Below are positions 15,601 through 23,112 of a stretch of 34,280 nucleotides of DNA, in pieces. The stretch spans positions 1 to 34,280 of the IMG/VR virus record IMGVR_UViG_3300043803_000504. One strand, 5' to 3'. Position 1 is the first letter of the stretch. Each line of letters begins with the position of its first letter. Origin of the DNA: a virus. The position numbers and the translations under genes are program-made. The notes under the pieces were generated by a model. The model ran no database searches. It was not told the origin of the DNA and was given only the letters and a program-made list of their open reading frames with translations.

Positions 15601-18600
15601 GTCCCGTGGCGTAAGCCCGTTTGTTCAAGAGAGCATGTTCTTGGATGTCGTGAAGCCAGTTGGAATATCGAACCGAACTGGCAAGCTTGCGGGCGGCATA
15701 GACCAGTTTATCCAAGATGCAATTGACGGTGAATTCGACCTTGAGGCTTACAAGGATTACGTAGGAACGCTCAAGATTGACGGGCTGCCGGGCGCGGGAA
15801 CGACGCACAACCTCGGGGCGTTTGGCGAAACAACCCTTGTCAAACTTCAGCAGCGCGTCCCCGACGGCAGGACACTGCTCCAGTATCTTCACGACCTAAT
15901 TCAGGATTACTCTCTGAGCGGTAAGGACATCCGCCGTCTGTTCCACACTGTTAACCCCGGCATTGGCATCAACAACAAGGTCCTGTCCTTTGTTCTGCTT
16001 GTCACGGGCAGGGACGACGTTATGGTTCTTGATCGCGTCCAGATGCGTAACCAGTTCAACGACGGGACATTCAACGATTACAATTTGTATGACGGCATAA
16101 AGATCCCGAAGGAAGTGCGGACCAAGACCGGAGAAATCAAGACAAAGAACGTGACCGACACCGGGAGCGGAATAGCTCATCTCGGAGACGGCATTCGCGG
16201 TCTTATGTACTACGAGGCTCTGGAAAGGGATCTGGCTCCGGCCATCCGAAAAGCATACGGCATGCTTAATCGCGGCAACCAATATTCAATGGGAAGGTAT
16301 CATTGGGAAAGTTGGGTCGCAACGTCGGCACAAGAAGTCGATCACGGATCAATATCCGGCCTGCTCAAAGATGCGGTTGGAGAAGTGGACCCATACCGTG
16401 ACGTTTACACGGGCGAAGGAAAGTACAACACGTACAACTCCGGAATGAAGTACGGGTACACCGACGCAGGAGAAGCCTACATCGGACTTCCTGACGGCCT
16501 TGGACGGCATTACTACTTCACCCCGGAGTATGCGAAAAAAGTTGTAGAAGGCTATGAAAAGCGCTCGACAGGCATCATCAGGGACCCCATATTTAAGGTC
16601 AGCACAAGCGTAGAAGGACCGTGGTATGATCGACCGGAAGTTGACAAACAAAAATTACGTAACTACCTCCGGGCCAAGTCGGAAGAATTCCGGGCTGAGC
16701 GCGGACGAGCTTTTCGCAAGAGGGTTCAGGAGGCTGGCAAAAATAACGCCACTAGCCCCGGACCCGGACCCGTCAATGCCGTCGGACGGAGGGGAGGAGT
16801 TCGCCAACCAGTCGTAACCGACGCAAAGTCCATCGCGGATAAGTATGTTAAACGCGATGGCGGCGATGTGAGGTTCTCCGCTGCCCCGCTTCCGAGCATC
16901 CTTGAGCAGAAGAACAAGGCCCTGTTCGCCCCGGCACCCAAGAAGAGCTTCAAGGACATGATCTTTGATTTCTTCCTCGGCGAAGCCCCGACGGAGACGC
17001 TGCTTACCACTCAATACGGTCAGACAAAAATCTCCGCTCTCACCCGCGCAGCCCTCATCGGGCGCACCGCAGCGGTGGACCGGAATGCCATGATCGAGTT
17101 TCTCGAAAAGCAAGAGAACCTTCTGACGACCGGGGATATGTCTCGCCTCACGGCGGACTATTCGCCGCTTGTCTCGCTCCTCAACAAGGACCGCGCCTCG
17201 CACCTTTTTGCCGCCGCCATGCTTCGCGGCAACATTGCCGTGAACAAGCTGAAGACTGGCGACATCCTGTCTGCCACCCTCAAGGTTGAGGATAGCCCCG
17301 ACAACCTTATGAAGGTGTTCGAGCTTATGCTTCAGCCGGGGCCTCCGGATCCGACGACAAACGAGCCCCGCGACAAGCGGGAGATCTTCCGTTTATACGC
17401 GACAGCGAAGCGGGCTATTGGCCTGAAGGCGGAAGGAAAGCGTGTGCCGAAGGAGATGGACGACAACTTCATCAAGACCACAATCTCCTTCACCGAGCAG
17501 AGCTATCCGGAGATCGTGGAAGCGTACAAGATGTACCAGCGCTTCAACCGTAGCCTTCTAAAGGCTGCGGTCGATGCTGAACTCATCACGCCGGAGTCCT
17601 TCGCCAACCTGACAAAGAACATGGACTACTACGGCTACTATTACGAGGTGTTCGAGGAGGTGTATGCCCCCGGGATGCCGAAGAAGGTGGCTGGCCGTTT
17701 CAACCTTCGCCCCTACAAGGGAACCGAGCTTGGTGGGCTTGCGAATGATCCTATGCAGGTGATGCTCCAGAACTCGATGTTCTGGACTGAAGCCATCGCC
17801 AAGAACCTCGCCGCAAGGAAGTCCTTCGAGCTTGCCCGCAGGATGGGCGTTGCCCGGCTTCTCGGCACAGGAGAGGACCCCGACCGTGGTCGCGGAGAGG
17901 AAGATCAGGTCATGTTCTTCCGTGACAAGGGTGTGGACAAGAGGTTCGCCGTCAGCGATCCGCTTCTTGTATCTGCGCTCGGCTCTGACGACCGCATTGA
18001 TGTCGGCAAGTTCTGGGAAATGATTGGCTTGCCAACCCAAGTCCTGCGCGAAACAATTACACGCGACCCCGGGTTTATGGTCGCCAACCTCATGCGAGAC
18101 ACCTTGTCGGCGTGGATCACGAGCGGCGCAGATATCATGCCGTTTATCGGCACTGTTAAGGGCTTCGCAAACGCATACAAGAACGGGGCCAGCTTCCAAG
18201 CCCTTCAGGGGCGCGGCGTTGTCGGGTCCTACGATCTTGCGATGCTGGGTCCCGCTGATCTTGCAAAGCGAATCCGCAGTGCCACAAAGCCGAAGGGCGT
18301 AACAAACATCACGAGCCCAGACGCTCTAATCGGGGTTGTTGGTTCTCTCTGGAACAGGCTCGGTGCCGTGTCTGAAATGTCGGACGCAGCCACCCGTATT
18401 GCGGTCTACGATTCCGCCATCAAGCAGGGCTTCAGCGAGGCCGAGGCAGCCTTCCGCGCCCTTGAGATCATGAACTTCAGCCGTCGTGGCGCAAGCCAGA
18501 CGCTTTCGATCCTGACCAAGCTGGTGCCGTTCTTGAACGCCCGCATTCAAGGTCTGGATGTTCTGTATCAGGCTGGCAAAGGCGCTGTAAAGATTGTTAC

Positions 18601-19630
18601 CGGCAGGCAGCAGGGCCAGAGGGACGCCGATCTGGGAAAGAAGTTCCTCATCCGTGGCGGCATGCTGGCTGCGATATCCGTCGCCCTTGAGATGCTCAAC
18701 GACGATGACGAGGATTACCAGCAGCTTGACGACTACATCAAGAACTCGAACGTCCTGATCCCGCTTGCGGGCTTTGGGTTGAAGGGTCAGTTCATCGCTG
18801 TGCCGAAGCCGTTCGAGGCCGGTCTCCTGTTCAGCACATTCCCGCAGCAGTTCTACAAGACCGCAACGGGGCAGGCTTCCACAAGAGAGAACGCGGCGCT
18901 GTTCTTCTCATCGTTTGCATCTACCTTTGGTGTGAACCCGATCCCACAGTTCATGCTGCCGCCCCTTGAGGTGATCGTCAACCACGACTTCTACACCGGC
19001 CTCCCGTTGATCTCCGAGGGCAAGGCAAGGCTTGCGCCGGAACTTCAATACAACTCCGGCACATCCTCCCTCGCCATGATGCTCGGGAAGGTTCCGATCT
19101 CCTACAACTTCACCACAGGCAAGTTTGAGGGTGTCAGCCCGATTGTCATTGACAACTTGATCAGCGGATACACGGGTCCGTTCGGCACATACATTGTGCA
19201 GGCTGCTTCCCTAGCAATGGAGGGCGTGGATGCCGGTCCAGAGCGTCTGCCGCGCAGCGTGAGCCAGCTTCCGGTCGTTCGCCGCTTCTTCATTGACTCT
19301 GAATACAAAAACCCGAAGGTCGTGAGCCAAGCCTACGAACTATTCCGGGTCGTGGATGAAGCCAACAGGTCGTACAGCAGGCTTCGTCAGATTGGTGACG
19401 CCGAGGCGGTCAAGGACTACCTCGACGAAAATCGTGACATTCTCTCCTACAAAAAATATGTCTTCAAGCTTGTCGATGGTTTAAACAAGCTGAGCGCACA
19501 GGAGCGTCGGATCGAGTCCGACCAGACCATGACGCGGGCAGAGAAGTTCGAGGCCATGGCCAAGCTGCGCGAGACGCGCATGAAGCTTGCCGCAAAGGTC
19601 ACGGAGATCAATGCAGCCCTTGGCCGCTAG
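12626..19630 (+). CDS. Giant polyvalent ejection protein (2334 aa) with Zn-peptidase, HhH-like module and LPD38-like domain
   Basis: N-terminus MVKSVYVPEAGGIIDFPDEAT is followed by Ala-rich hydrophobic helices (about residues 120-190) and a Pro/Glu-rich linker (about 500-610). A zinc metallopeptidase-like site follows: HEIIH at 701-705, with EEAVAE at 764-769 a possible third ligand. RFSASPLPG at 832 and RFSAAPLPS at 1416 flank a roughly 575-residue module containing NPGIGINNKV (1110-1119) and LDRVQMRN (1135-1142), reminiscent of an HhH-GPD glycosylase. The long C-terminal part includes a block (about 1903-1990: SEMSDAATRIAVYDSAI, NFSRRGASQ, VPFLNARIQGLD) typical of large polyvalent protein domain LPD38. 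Such proteins travel in the virion and enter the cell with the DNA. Its stop shares CTAG with the converging integrase. Confidence 0.8.
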   Translation: MVKSVYVPEAGGIIDFPDEATPKDIVAYVDRVYGGVGAVPTEQPTGPDESTLLGRAAYGFATGLTDIPSGIAALAMPAEQVAKTTAGRFSEDARKYLQETFGIDPTKDPTAAQQAAEALGSVGSFLVPATGAAKIAALAGRGAKIAGAAGAAADALAAQRAARLAGSVTAAGQGVALGAAQRTQTIQQQLASGMEISPEDQLAAQRLDALIGIAEAAPLERFFGPLTQILSKVPASKAPLVERIVKSRLSKITRAGVAEGAQEAASGIANDLVEYGVYNPDVEIGQDLLSNAGTGAFAGSFVEGVIQLAAGRRLRGARQLQQDIAAEKQQNAIAARQGLVSDAAEKLRQYNIDGPVEVVEDEIENVPIFSLKTPAGNVIGEFADRDSLNEAVGIYNAKTGAKVEIREPAKIPDIFPVKIGKKKFDSLDAVRTERDNLISRIQAAKVLATDPIRIKEGASKIGVSEPLYQKKAQDNFDKLVREVEPLEAFVFNAQPTPPSEPVGDELGPDRIKALQGLKIAPTEPLAEASMEPVEAVSAVEPSQTIGATETAPAPSGEGIAAIPEPPSVSEEITATGPTPVDTTEQSLSAGPLPEVAAPRKPVRQIEAETVTPRDYTPEQKALDQKVYSELRTRLSSIVPAEVSLKVRDVIDTQPGYLVRGFVRSDGTANDMKVVVEIAQGVIDPRLPVEDNIKALMETLNHEIIHVVRRMGLIRPAEWNILSRAARSAKVPGKKYTYLDKAEAVYAPNGEPITPEYADPEVLLEEAVAEMYKDWVINRTAPKNTAGLFNRITEFFRRIFRTLKSNAQEAVFKRIESGEVGKREVAPVEVGQRFSASPLPGGSPLSRNLEDKESREFGLYPYLRTAASRYYDHKPKITGTTNPNNAAAQIANLDQLLRDHPNTLASDNAWADYAADALGRSADPSTGVPLAPYKAVLFANNPRLIADQIGRMTPGQLRMAEEGLSAAKEFEQAYKDGTATPVHTAKLILWGILSRGVSPFVQESMFLDVVKPVGISNRTGKLAGGIDQFIQDAIDGEFDLEAYKDYVGTLKIDGLPGAGTTHNLGAFGETTLVKLQQRVPDGRTLLQYLHDLIQDYSLSGKDIRRLFHTVNPGIGINNKVLSFVLLVTGRDDVMVLDRVQMRNQFNDGTFNDYNLYDGIKIPKEVRTKTGEIKTKNVTDTGSGIAHLGDGIRGLMYYEALERDLAPAIRKAYGMLNRGNQYSMGRYHWESWVATSAQEVDHGSISGLLKDAVGEVDPYRDVYTGEGKYNTYNSGMKYGYTDAGEAYIGLPDGLGRHYYFTPEYAKKVVEGYEKRSTGIIRDPIFKVSTSVEGPWYDRPEVDKQKLRNYLRAKSEEFRAERGRAFRKRVQEAGKNNATSPGPGPVNAVGRRGGVRQPVVTDAKSIADKYVKRDGGDVRFSAAPLPSILEQKNKALFAPAPKKSFKDMIFDFFLGEAPTETLLTTQYGQTKISALTRAALIGRTAAVDRNAMIEFLEKQENLLTTGDMSRLTADYSPLVSLLNKDRASHLFAAAMLRGNIAVNKLKTGDILSATLKVEDSPDNLMKVFELMLQPGPPDPTTNEPRDKREIFRLYATAKRAIGLKAEGKRVPKEMDDNFIKTTISFTEQSYPEIVEAYKMYQRFNRSLLKAAVDAELITPESFANLTKNMDYYGYYYEVFEEVYAPGMPKKVAGRFNLRPYKGTELGGLANDPMQVMLQNSMFWTEAIAKNLAARKSFELARRMGVARLLGTGEDPDRGRGEEDQVMFFRDKGVDKRFAVSDPLLVSALGSDDRIDVGKFWEMIGLPTQVLRETITRDPGFMVANLMRDTLSAWITSGADIMPFIGTVKGFANAYKNGASFQALQGRGVVGSYDLAMLGPADLAKRIRSATKPKGVTNITSPDALIGVVGSLWNRLGAVSEMSDAATRIAVYDSAIKQGFSEAEAAFRALEIMNFSRRGASQTLSILTKLVPFLNARIQGLDVLYQAGKGAVKIVTGRQQGQRDADLGKKFLIRGGMLAAISVALEMLNDDDEDYQQLDDYIKNSNVLIPLAGFGLKGQFIAVPKPFEAGLLFSTFPQQFYKTATGQASTRENAALFFSSFASTFGVNPIPQFMLPPLEVIVNHDFYTGLPLISEGKARLAPELQYNSGTSSLAMMLGKVPISYNFTTGKFEGVSPIVIDNLISGYTGPFGTYIVQAASLAMEGVDAGPERLPRSVSQLPVVRRFFIDSEYKNPKVVSQAYELFRVVDEANRSYSRLRQIGDAEAVKDYLDENRDILSYKKYVFKLVDGLNKLSAQERRIESDQTMTRAEKFEAMAKLRETRMKLAAKVTEINAALGR

Positions 19631-20445
19631 ACGCAGGACGTGATACTGCTCACGGCATTCTCGACCAGCTTCTTCCCGCTTGCCTGTTCCGCGTAGTACG
19701 CCGCCATTCGTATGGACTTGTGTCCAAGGATGGCGGCGATCTCGTTTATAGAGCTTCCGTTCTCCGCGAGAGACGAAGCAACGCCCTTGCGGATGCCGTG
19801 GAACGTCTTCTCGATACCGATCCCGTCCATCTTCCTGCGGAATGCCGCACGGAAAGCGCCGTCCGTCATACGCACCTTACCAGACACGATGAAGTAGTCT
19901 TCGGGGTCTCCATTGCGAATGGCATCCAGATAGTCGATCAGATCCTTGTGAAGCCGGATCTTCAACTCACGCTTGGTCTTCTGCTGCGTAATGCACAGGT
20001 AGCCATCGTCGATGTCGGACCAGCGCAAACCGAGGATGTCGGACTCGCGTTGGCCGGTGTACCACGCGATTGCCACCGCCGTAGAGATCTTCCTATCATT
20101 CAGGGCAATCACCTTCCTGACCTCGTCGGGTTCCCAACGAACGTGAGAGCCAATCTTCAAGGACTTGAGCCCCGCAACGGGGTTCGCCGGAATAATGTCC
20201 ATGTCAACGCCATAGGACATCGTAACAGAGGCAACGCGGGTCATCAGGTTGACCAGTGCCGGGCGGTGACGCAGACGGGCTTGCATTGCGAGGAACGTGG
20301 AGCGGCGAAGGTTGGATACGTCCTCCTTGCCAAGTTCATCCTCAAGCCTCTTCGAGCAGTAGACGTAGGCTTGCTTCGAGCGGTGCGACAATTTGTCAAA
20401 CCCCGGCGAAGCCTCGTATAGCCGGAACAGCTTTGCGAAATTCAT
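19627..20445 (-). CDS. int: Tyrosine recombinase / phage integrase
   Basis: 272 residues from ATG 20445 (MNFAKLFRLYEASPGF), which overlaps the upstream TGA by ATGA. N-terminal SAM-like core-binding region (SHRSKQAYVYCSKRLEDEL) and a full catalytic domain: R133 (YTGQRESDILGLRW), K156 (QQKTKRELK), H216 and R219 (FHGIRKG), H242 (ILGHKS), and Y251 nine residues after H242 (AAYYAEQ). It would integrate and excise the phage genome or resolve multimers. It is short compared with classical integrases and has no clear arm-binding domain. It is the last gene of a minus-strand operon. No tRNA or attachment site was recognised beside it. Confidence 0.9.
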   Translation of the reverse strand: MNFAKLFRLYEASPGFDKLSHRSKQAYVYCSKRLEDELGKEDVSNLRRSTFLAMQARLRHRPALVNLMTRVASVTMSYGVDMDIIPANPVAGLKSLKIGSHVRWEPDEVRKVIALNDRKISTAVAIAWYTGQRESDILGLRWSDIDDGYLCITQQKTKRELKIRLHKDLIDYLDAIRNGDPEDYFIVSGKVRMTDGAFRAAFRRKMDGIGIEKTFHGIRKGVASSLAENGSSINEIAAILGHKSIRMAAYYAEQASGKKLVENAVSSITSCV

Positions 20446-20894
20446 TTCGGCACTTCCCCCTTCTTCACGGCAAGCTCGAACTCGTTTTTCAGGACGTTGA
20501 ACTTGCGACGTGCGTCCTCGTTGGTGGCCAACTCGGCTCTGGATTTGACGGCACAAAATTCTCTAAGGGCATCTGCTGCGGCAGCCTGAGATTCATCACG
20601 ACTGTAACCGCGATCAGCAAGCCAAGAAACGAACCTAGGATTACGGCACAGAAGACCGGCAATATCCACCGCCTTATCACCTTCGCTCTTCTCCTTTGGC
20701 TGGACGACTTCGTCCTGATCGTTTAGACGCGCAAGCACCATCACGTAACGGGATCCGAGAGGATCGAGGACCAGATCCTTCGGCAGATCATTGGGATGGA
20801 TGGCCAGCTTGAGGATGTGGCCGTTCTTGTCCTGTGACATGGCGATCTTAACCACCTCGCACTGGAGCGTATTCTTCTCTGCCCACTCAGTCAT
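20442..20894 (-). CDS. Conserved phage protein of recombination region, function unknown
   Basis: 150 residues from ATG 20894 (MTEWAEKNTLQCEVVKIAMSQ). This start is chosen over a TTG at 20909 because GGAG lies six bases upstream on the minus strand. A beta-rich N-terminal half (KNGHILKLAIHPNDLPKDLVLDPLGSRYVMVLARLND) precedes a charged linker and helical C-terminus (GLLCRNPRFVSWLADRG, ADALREFCAVKSRAELATNEDAR). I recognise this as a phage family with no known function, often near recombination or replication genes. Overlaps the integrase start by 4 bases. Confidence 0.65.
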   Translation of the reverse strand: MTEWAEKNTLQCEVVKIAMSQDKNGHILKLAIHPNDLPKDLVLDPLGSRYVMVLARLNDQDEVVQPKEKSEGDKAVDIAGLLCRNPRFVSWLADRGYSRDESQAAAADALREFCAVKSRAELATNEDARRKFNVLKNEFELAVKKGEVPK

Positions 20895-20924
20895 TGGTGT
20901 CTCCGTCAAACTCTTCGTGCTTGC

Positions 20925-21197
20925 TCACCTTGCAGTTTCCTCCCGAATCTTGTTGAATCCGGTCATCATCTCTTCGTAAGCTTTTTTGTATTCAGCCTGA
21001 AGAAGGTTGATGATATCGCCGAGGACATCGACACGCCACAAAGCTGACTCATCGTCTATCGCAACATCTAAGGTCACATCACCCTCGCCGTCAGCAAAGC
21101 TTGCGTACATTTTGCCGATAATTTTGCCCTTTCTTTCGCCGTCGATGCGCCTGAGAAGGGGGTTTGCAAAGCGATATCCATATCCTGTCTTTGACAT
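20925..21197 (-). CDS. Small hypothetical protein
   Basis: 90 residues with a strong AGGAG site seven bases before ATG 21197. MSKTGYGYRFANPLLRRIDGERKGKIIGKM, then an acidic beta segment (ADGEGDVTLDVAIDDESALWRV) and a helix (NLLQAEYKKAYEEMMTGFNKIREETAR). No recognised domain. Sits two bases after the preceding gene and 30 bases before the next in the minus-strand operon. Confidence 0.65.
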   Translation of the reverse strand: MSKTGYGYRFANPLLRRIDGERKGKIIGKMYASFADGEGDVTLDVAIDDESALWRVDVLGDIINLLQAEYKKAYEEMMTGFNKIREETAR

Positions 21198-21199
21198 AA

Positions 21200-21673
21200 T
21201 TAGCTCCTCTTTGGCTGCTTAGAGCGGTTGGCCTCCTTCGAGATCACCTGCGTCGGCACACCATCCAGAGATCCCTTGCGGGGTGCCCCGATGTGATCCA
21301 CTTCCTTGCCGTCGCCCTTCTTGACCTTGCCAGCGGCCATGGCCTTCTTGCGGGCGGTGTTACGTTGAGCGCGGCGCTTCTTCTGCTCCGGGGTCGCGTG
21401 AAATTCCTCGTATTCCTTTTTGTAGTTGCGGTCTGCCATTTCATTTTCCTTAAAGATATTCACTGTGTGTCGTGCGTGTTTCCTGACTACCCTTGCAACA
21501 TCCTTCATTGCGGATGATTTTATCGGGTTGTCCTCTTCATTGGAGACACTCTCCAACCTCTTTGCCACATCCCGTAGGACAAATTCAACAGCCTTGGCCG
21601 CCCTTGAGATGCTTACATCAATCTGCTCGGACACATCTTTTACCAAGCCGCCGTCGAGATACGTCATCACCAT
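21200..21673 (-). CDS. HNH-like small protein with N-terminal extension
   Basis: 157 residues from ATG 21673 (AGAGG eight bases upstream, 7-base overlap with the HD gene). The C-terminal 79 residues (MADRNYKKEYEEFHATPEQKKRRAQRN, GKVKKGDGKEVDHIGAPRKGS, QVISKEANRSKQ) resemble a small phage HNH-like protein usually encoded alone; its DH and NR residues are present but a full H-N-H set is not clear. An ATG at 21439, preceded by AAGGA, marks where that stand-alone protein would begin. The N-terminal 78 residues are helical (LDGGLVKDVSEQIDVSISRAAKAVEFVLRDV) and not recognised. Either a fusion or two nested products. Confidence 0.6.
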   Translation of the reverse strand: MVMTYLDGGLVKDVSEQIDVSISRAAKAVEFVLRDVAKRLESVSNEEDNPIKSSAMKDVARVVRKHARHTVNIFKENEMADRNYKKEYEEFHATPEQKKRRAQRNTARKKAMAAGKVKKGDGKEVDHIGAPRKGSLDGVPTQVISKEANRSKQPKRS

Positions 21674-22221
21674 GACAGCATCCTCTTCATCTGCTCGTAT
21701 TGATCGTCCAGTTCCTCCCACAGTGCCTTGAACTTGTGGGGCGTCCAGAGGGCGAACTTGAAGTAAACGTATTCGTCCCGGTACATAACTGCGTAGCGTT
21801 CGCCGTGCTTTATGGACCTCTCGTGATTGTGCCGCCGATCACACAGCTTGATCAGCGTGGCATCCGGGTCGCGGCGGATCATGTGGTACGTGCGAAGGTG
21901 ACGCTCCATCCGGTTGCGGCCAGCCTTGTCCGTCAGTAGGGACACGACCTCCTCCACCGAGTCGCCGAACCTCTTGGCGATCTCTTCGGGGTCCGTGCTG
22001 GTGTCCTCGACGATGTCGTGCAGCCAAGCAGCAGCTATCAGTTCCTCGGGGCTGCGGCTGTTTACATGCGGGTCGTAGTGCTTGCGGACGTTGGCCACAA
22101 CGTCACGAAGATGGTCCCCGATCTTGAGGCAGCCATGCTCCTGCTCACCGTGCCGCTCCAGCGCGAACGACCCGGCGGCGTCGTACTCAATCTTCTCTCG
22201 AAGCTTTACCTTAAACGTCAT
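21667..22221 (-). CDS. HD-domain hydrolase, SpoT/MESH1-like
   Basis: 184 residues with GGAGG seven bases before ATG 22221. The layout is that of SpoT/MESH1-type (p)ppGpp hydrolases: H37 (KIGDHLRDVV), H68-D69 and E72-D73 (AAAWLHDIVEDTS), FGDSVEEVVSLLTD, then D128 and N132 (LIKLCDRRHN). These are the metal and substrate ligands expected for a Mn-dependent 3'-pyrophosphohydrolase. No synthetase or regulatory domain follows, as in MESH1. It could adjust alarmone levels in the infected cell or act on another phosphorylated nucleotide; substrate is not decided by sequence. Starts inside the end of the HNH gene. Confidence 0.75.
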   Translation of the reverse strand: MTFKVKLREKIEYDAAGSFALERHGEQEHGCLKIGDHLRDVVANVRKHYDPHVNSRSPEELIAAAWLHDIVEDTSTDPEEIAKRFGDSVEEVVSLLTDKAGRNRMERHLRTYHMIRRDPDATLIKLCDRRHNHERSIKHGERYAVMYRDEYVYFKFALWTPHKFKALWEELDDQYEQMKRMLSW

Positions 22222-22507
22222 CTTTGCCCTCCTTCATTTGAGCGAGAACCACCTTAGCATCAATCCCGTGCAAGTCAAGAAATAATTTCTCGTCCCCGAA
22301 AGCGTGAAGCTCGTCGTGGTGTTTCCGGCACAAGGGTATCGTGAAGTCGTCACCGTTCTTGAGTGCCGCAGAAGCCAGATGGCCCTCGGATCTCAGGTGG
22401 TGGGCGTCTGCTGCGGGGTTCTTGCAGATGCAGCACCCGAAGCTCCGAACGTGGGCGAGATGTTTCTTGCTACGCAGCCGCGACGATTGAAGTGGCATGT
22501 CCGACAT
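22211..22507 (-). CDS. HNH nuclease-like protein (DUF968-like)
   Basis: 98 residues from ATG 22507 (MSDMPLQSSRLRSKKHLAHV); ATG 22498 (MPLQ...) is as likely, as neither has a clear SD. Motif set: HVRSFGCCICKNPAADAHHLRSEG, NGDDFTIPLCRKHHDELHAFGDE, LFLDLHGID. The CC-C cysteines with the HHDELH block fit a zinc-binding HNH fold as in DUF968/recombination nuclease proteins. Probably a DNA endonuclease used in phage recombination. Its start lies inside the end of the upstream PD-(D/E)XK gene and its stop inside the HD gene. Confidence 0.75.
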   Translation of the reverse strand: MSDMPLQSSRLRSKKHLAHVRSFGCCICKNPAADAHHLRSEGHLASAALKNGDDFTIPLCRKHHDELHAFGDEKLFLDLHGIDAKVVLAQMKEGKDDV

Positions 22508-22952
22508 CCACGTAGGCGTTAAGGCGCTCGGCAATCCCGCCGTTCACAGTGGCCTGTGTCTCAGTCCAGTCGTAGATCGGCTCTGTAAGCCAGCCTTTCT
22601 CGTGGGAGAAGATCGGCACCACGATCAGCATCTTGTCGGGCACCAGATATAGAAAACCCCGGAAGTCAATACAGAGGGATCGGCAGATGTTTACACACCT
22701 ATCCAGCTTGTCTGCGGTGATCAACCATCTGTTGTCAAACTTGTTGCGAAGCTCTGACGCCGTCATGTTGCGGCACTTAACCTCGACGCCGGAGATGATC
22801 ACGCCATCCCTTGTCACGAACCCATCAAGGTCTGAGGGTTTGTCCTTCGGGGTCTCAACGAAGCTATACCGTGGGAAAGTCTCCAGAAAGAGGGTCAGCG
22901 CCTCCCTCTCCTGTTCCCTTGTCTTCTGCCCCTTTGGGGTTAAGATATCCAT
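22470..22952 (-). CDS. PD-(D/E)XK family nuclease-like protein
   Basis: 160 residues; AAGGAGG nine bases before ATG 22952 is a strong SD. The core reads KPSDLDGFVTRDGVIISGVEVKCRN (about 39-62), giving D41/D43 and E57-V-K59, the acidic and Glu-x-Lys elements of a PD-(D/E)XK nuclease, followed by a strand and helix (FLYLVPDKMLIVVPIFS). Small size suits a structure-specific or repair nuclease. The family cannot be pinned down further. Overlaps both neighbours: 89 bases with the gene upstream and 38 with the HNH gene. Confidence 0.65.
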   Translation of the reverse strand: MDILTPKGQKTREQEREALTLFLETFPRYSFVETPKDKPSDLDGFVTRDGVIISGVEVKCRNMTASELRNKFDNRWLITADKLDRCVNICRSLCIDFRGFLYLVPDKMLIVVPIFSHEKGWLTEPIYDWTETQATVNGGIAERLNAYVDVGHATSIVAAA

Positions 22953-23112
22953 CGGCCACGGCCTCCTTAGCCTTGTCCAGAAGTGTCGTGTAAACGCCGA
23001 GTGCCGCGAAGGTCTTTAGCGCCTCTAAGCCCATGTTAAGCGTCACCGTGAGGCTGCCATCGCTGTTCTCAACGATGGCCTCGATCTCGATATCGTGATC
23101 ACCCCAAGTCAC
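22864..23112 (-). CDS. Small hypothetical protein with GTG start
   Basis: 82 residues from GTG 23112, which forms a GTGA overlap with the methyltransferase stop; CAAGG lies about nine bases upstream. MTWGDHDIEIEAIVENSDGSLTVTLNMGLEALKTFAALGVYTTLLDKAKEAV: two strands then helices, a plausible small alpha/beta fold. The last third (LNPKGAEDKGTGEGG) is Gly-rich and lies in the overlap with the nuclease gene. No family recognised. Confidence 0.55.
   Translation of the reverse strand: MTWGDHDIEIEAIVENSDGSLTVTLNMGLEALKTFAALGVYTTLLDKAKEAVADGYLNPKGAEDKGTGEGGADPLSGDFPTV

Noticed and set aside
19720-20421. 233-residue plus-strand open frame opposite the integrase
   Set aside because: Shadow of the integrase, whose catalytic residues and SD/ATGA context are clear on the minus strand.
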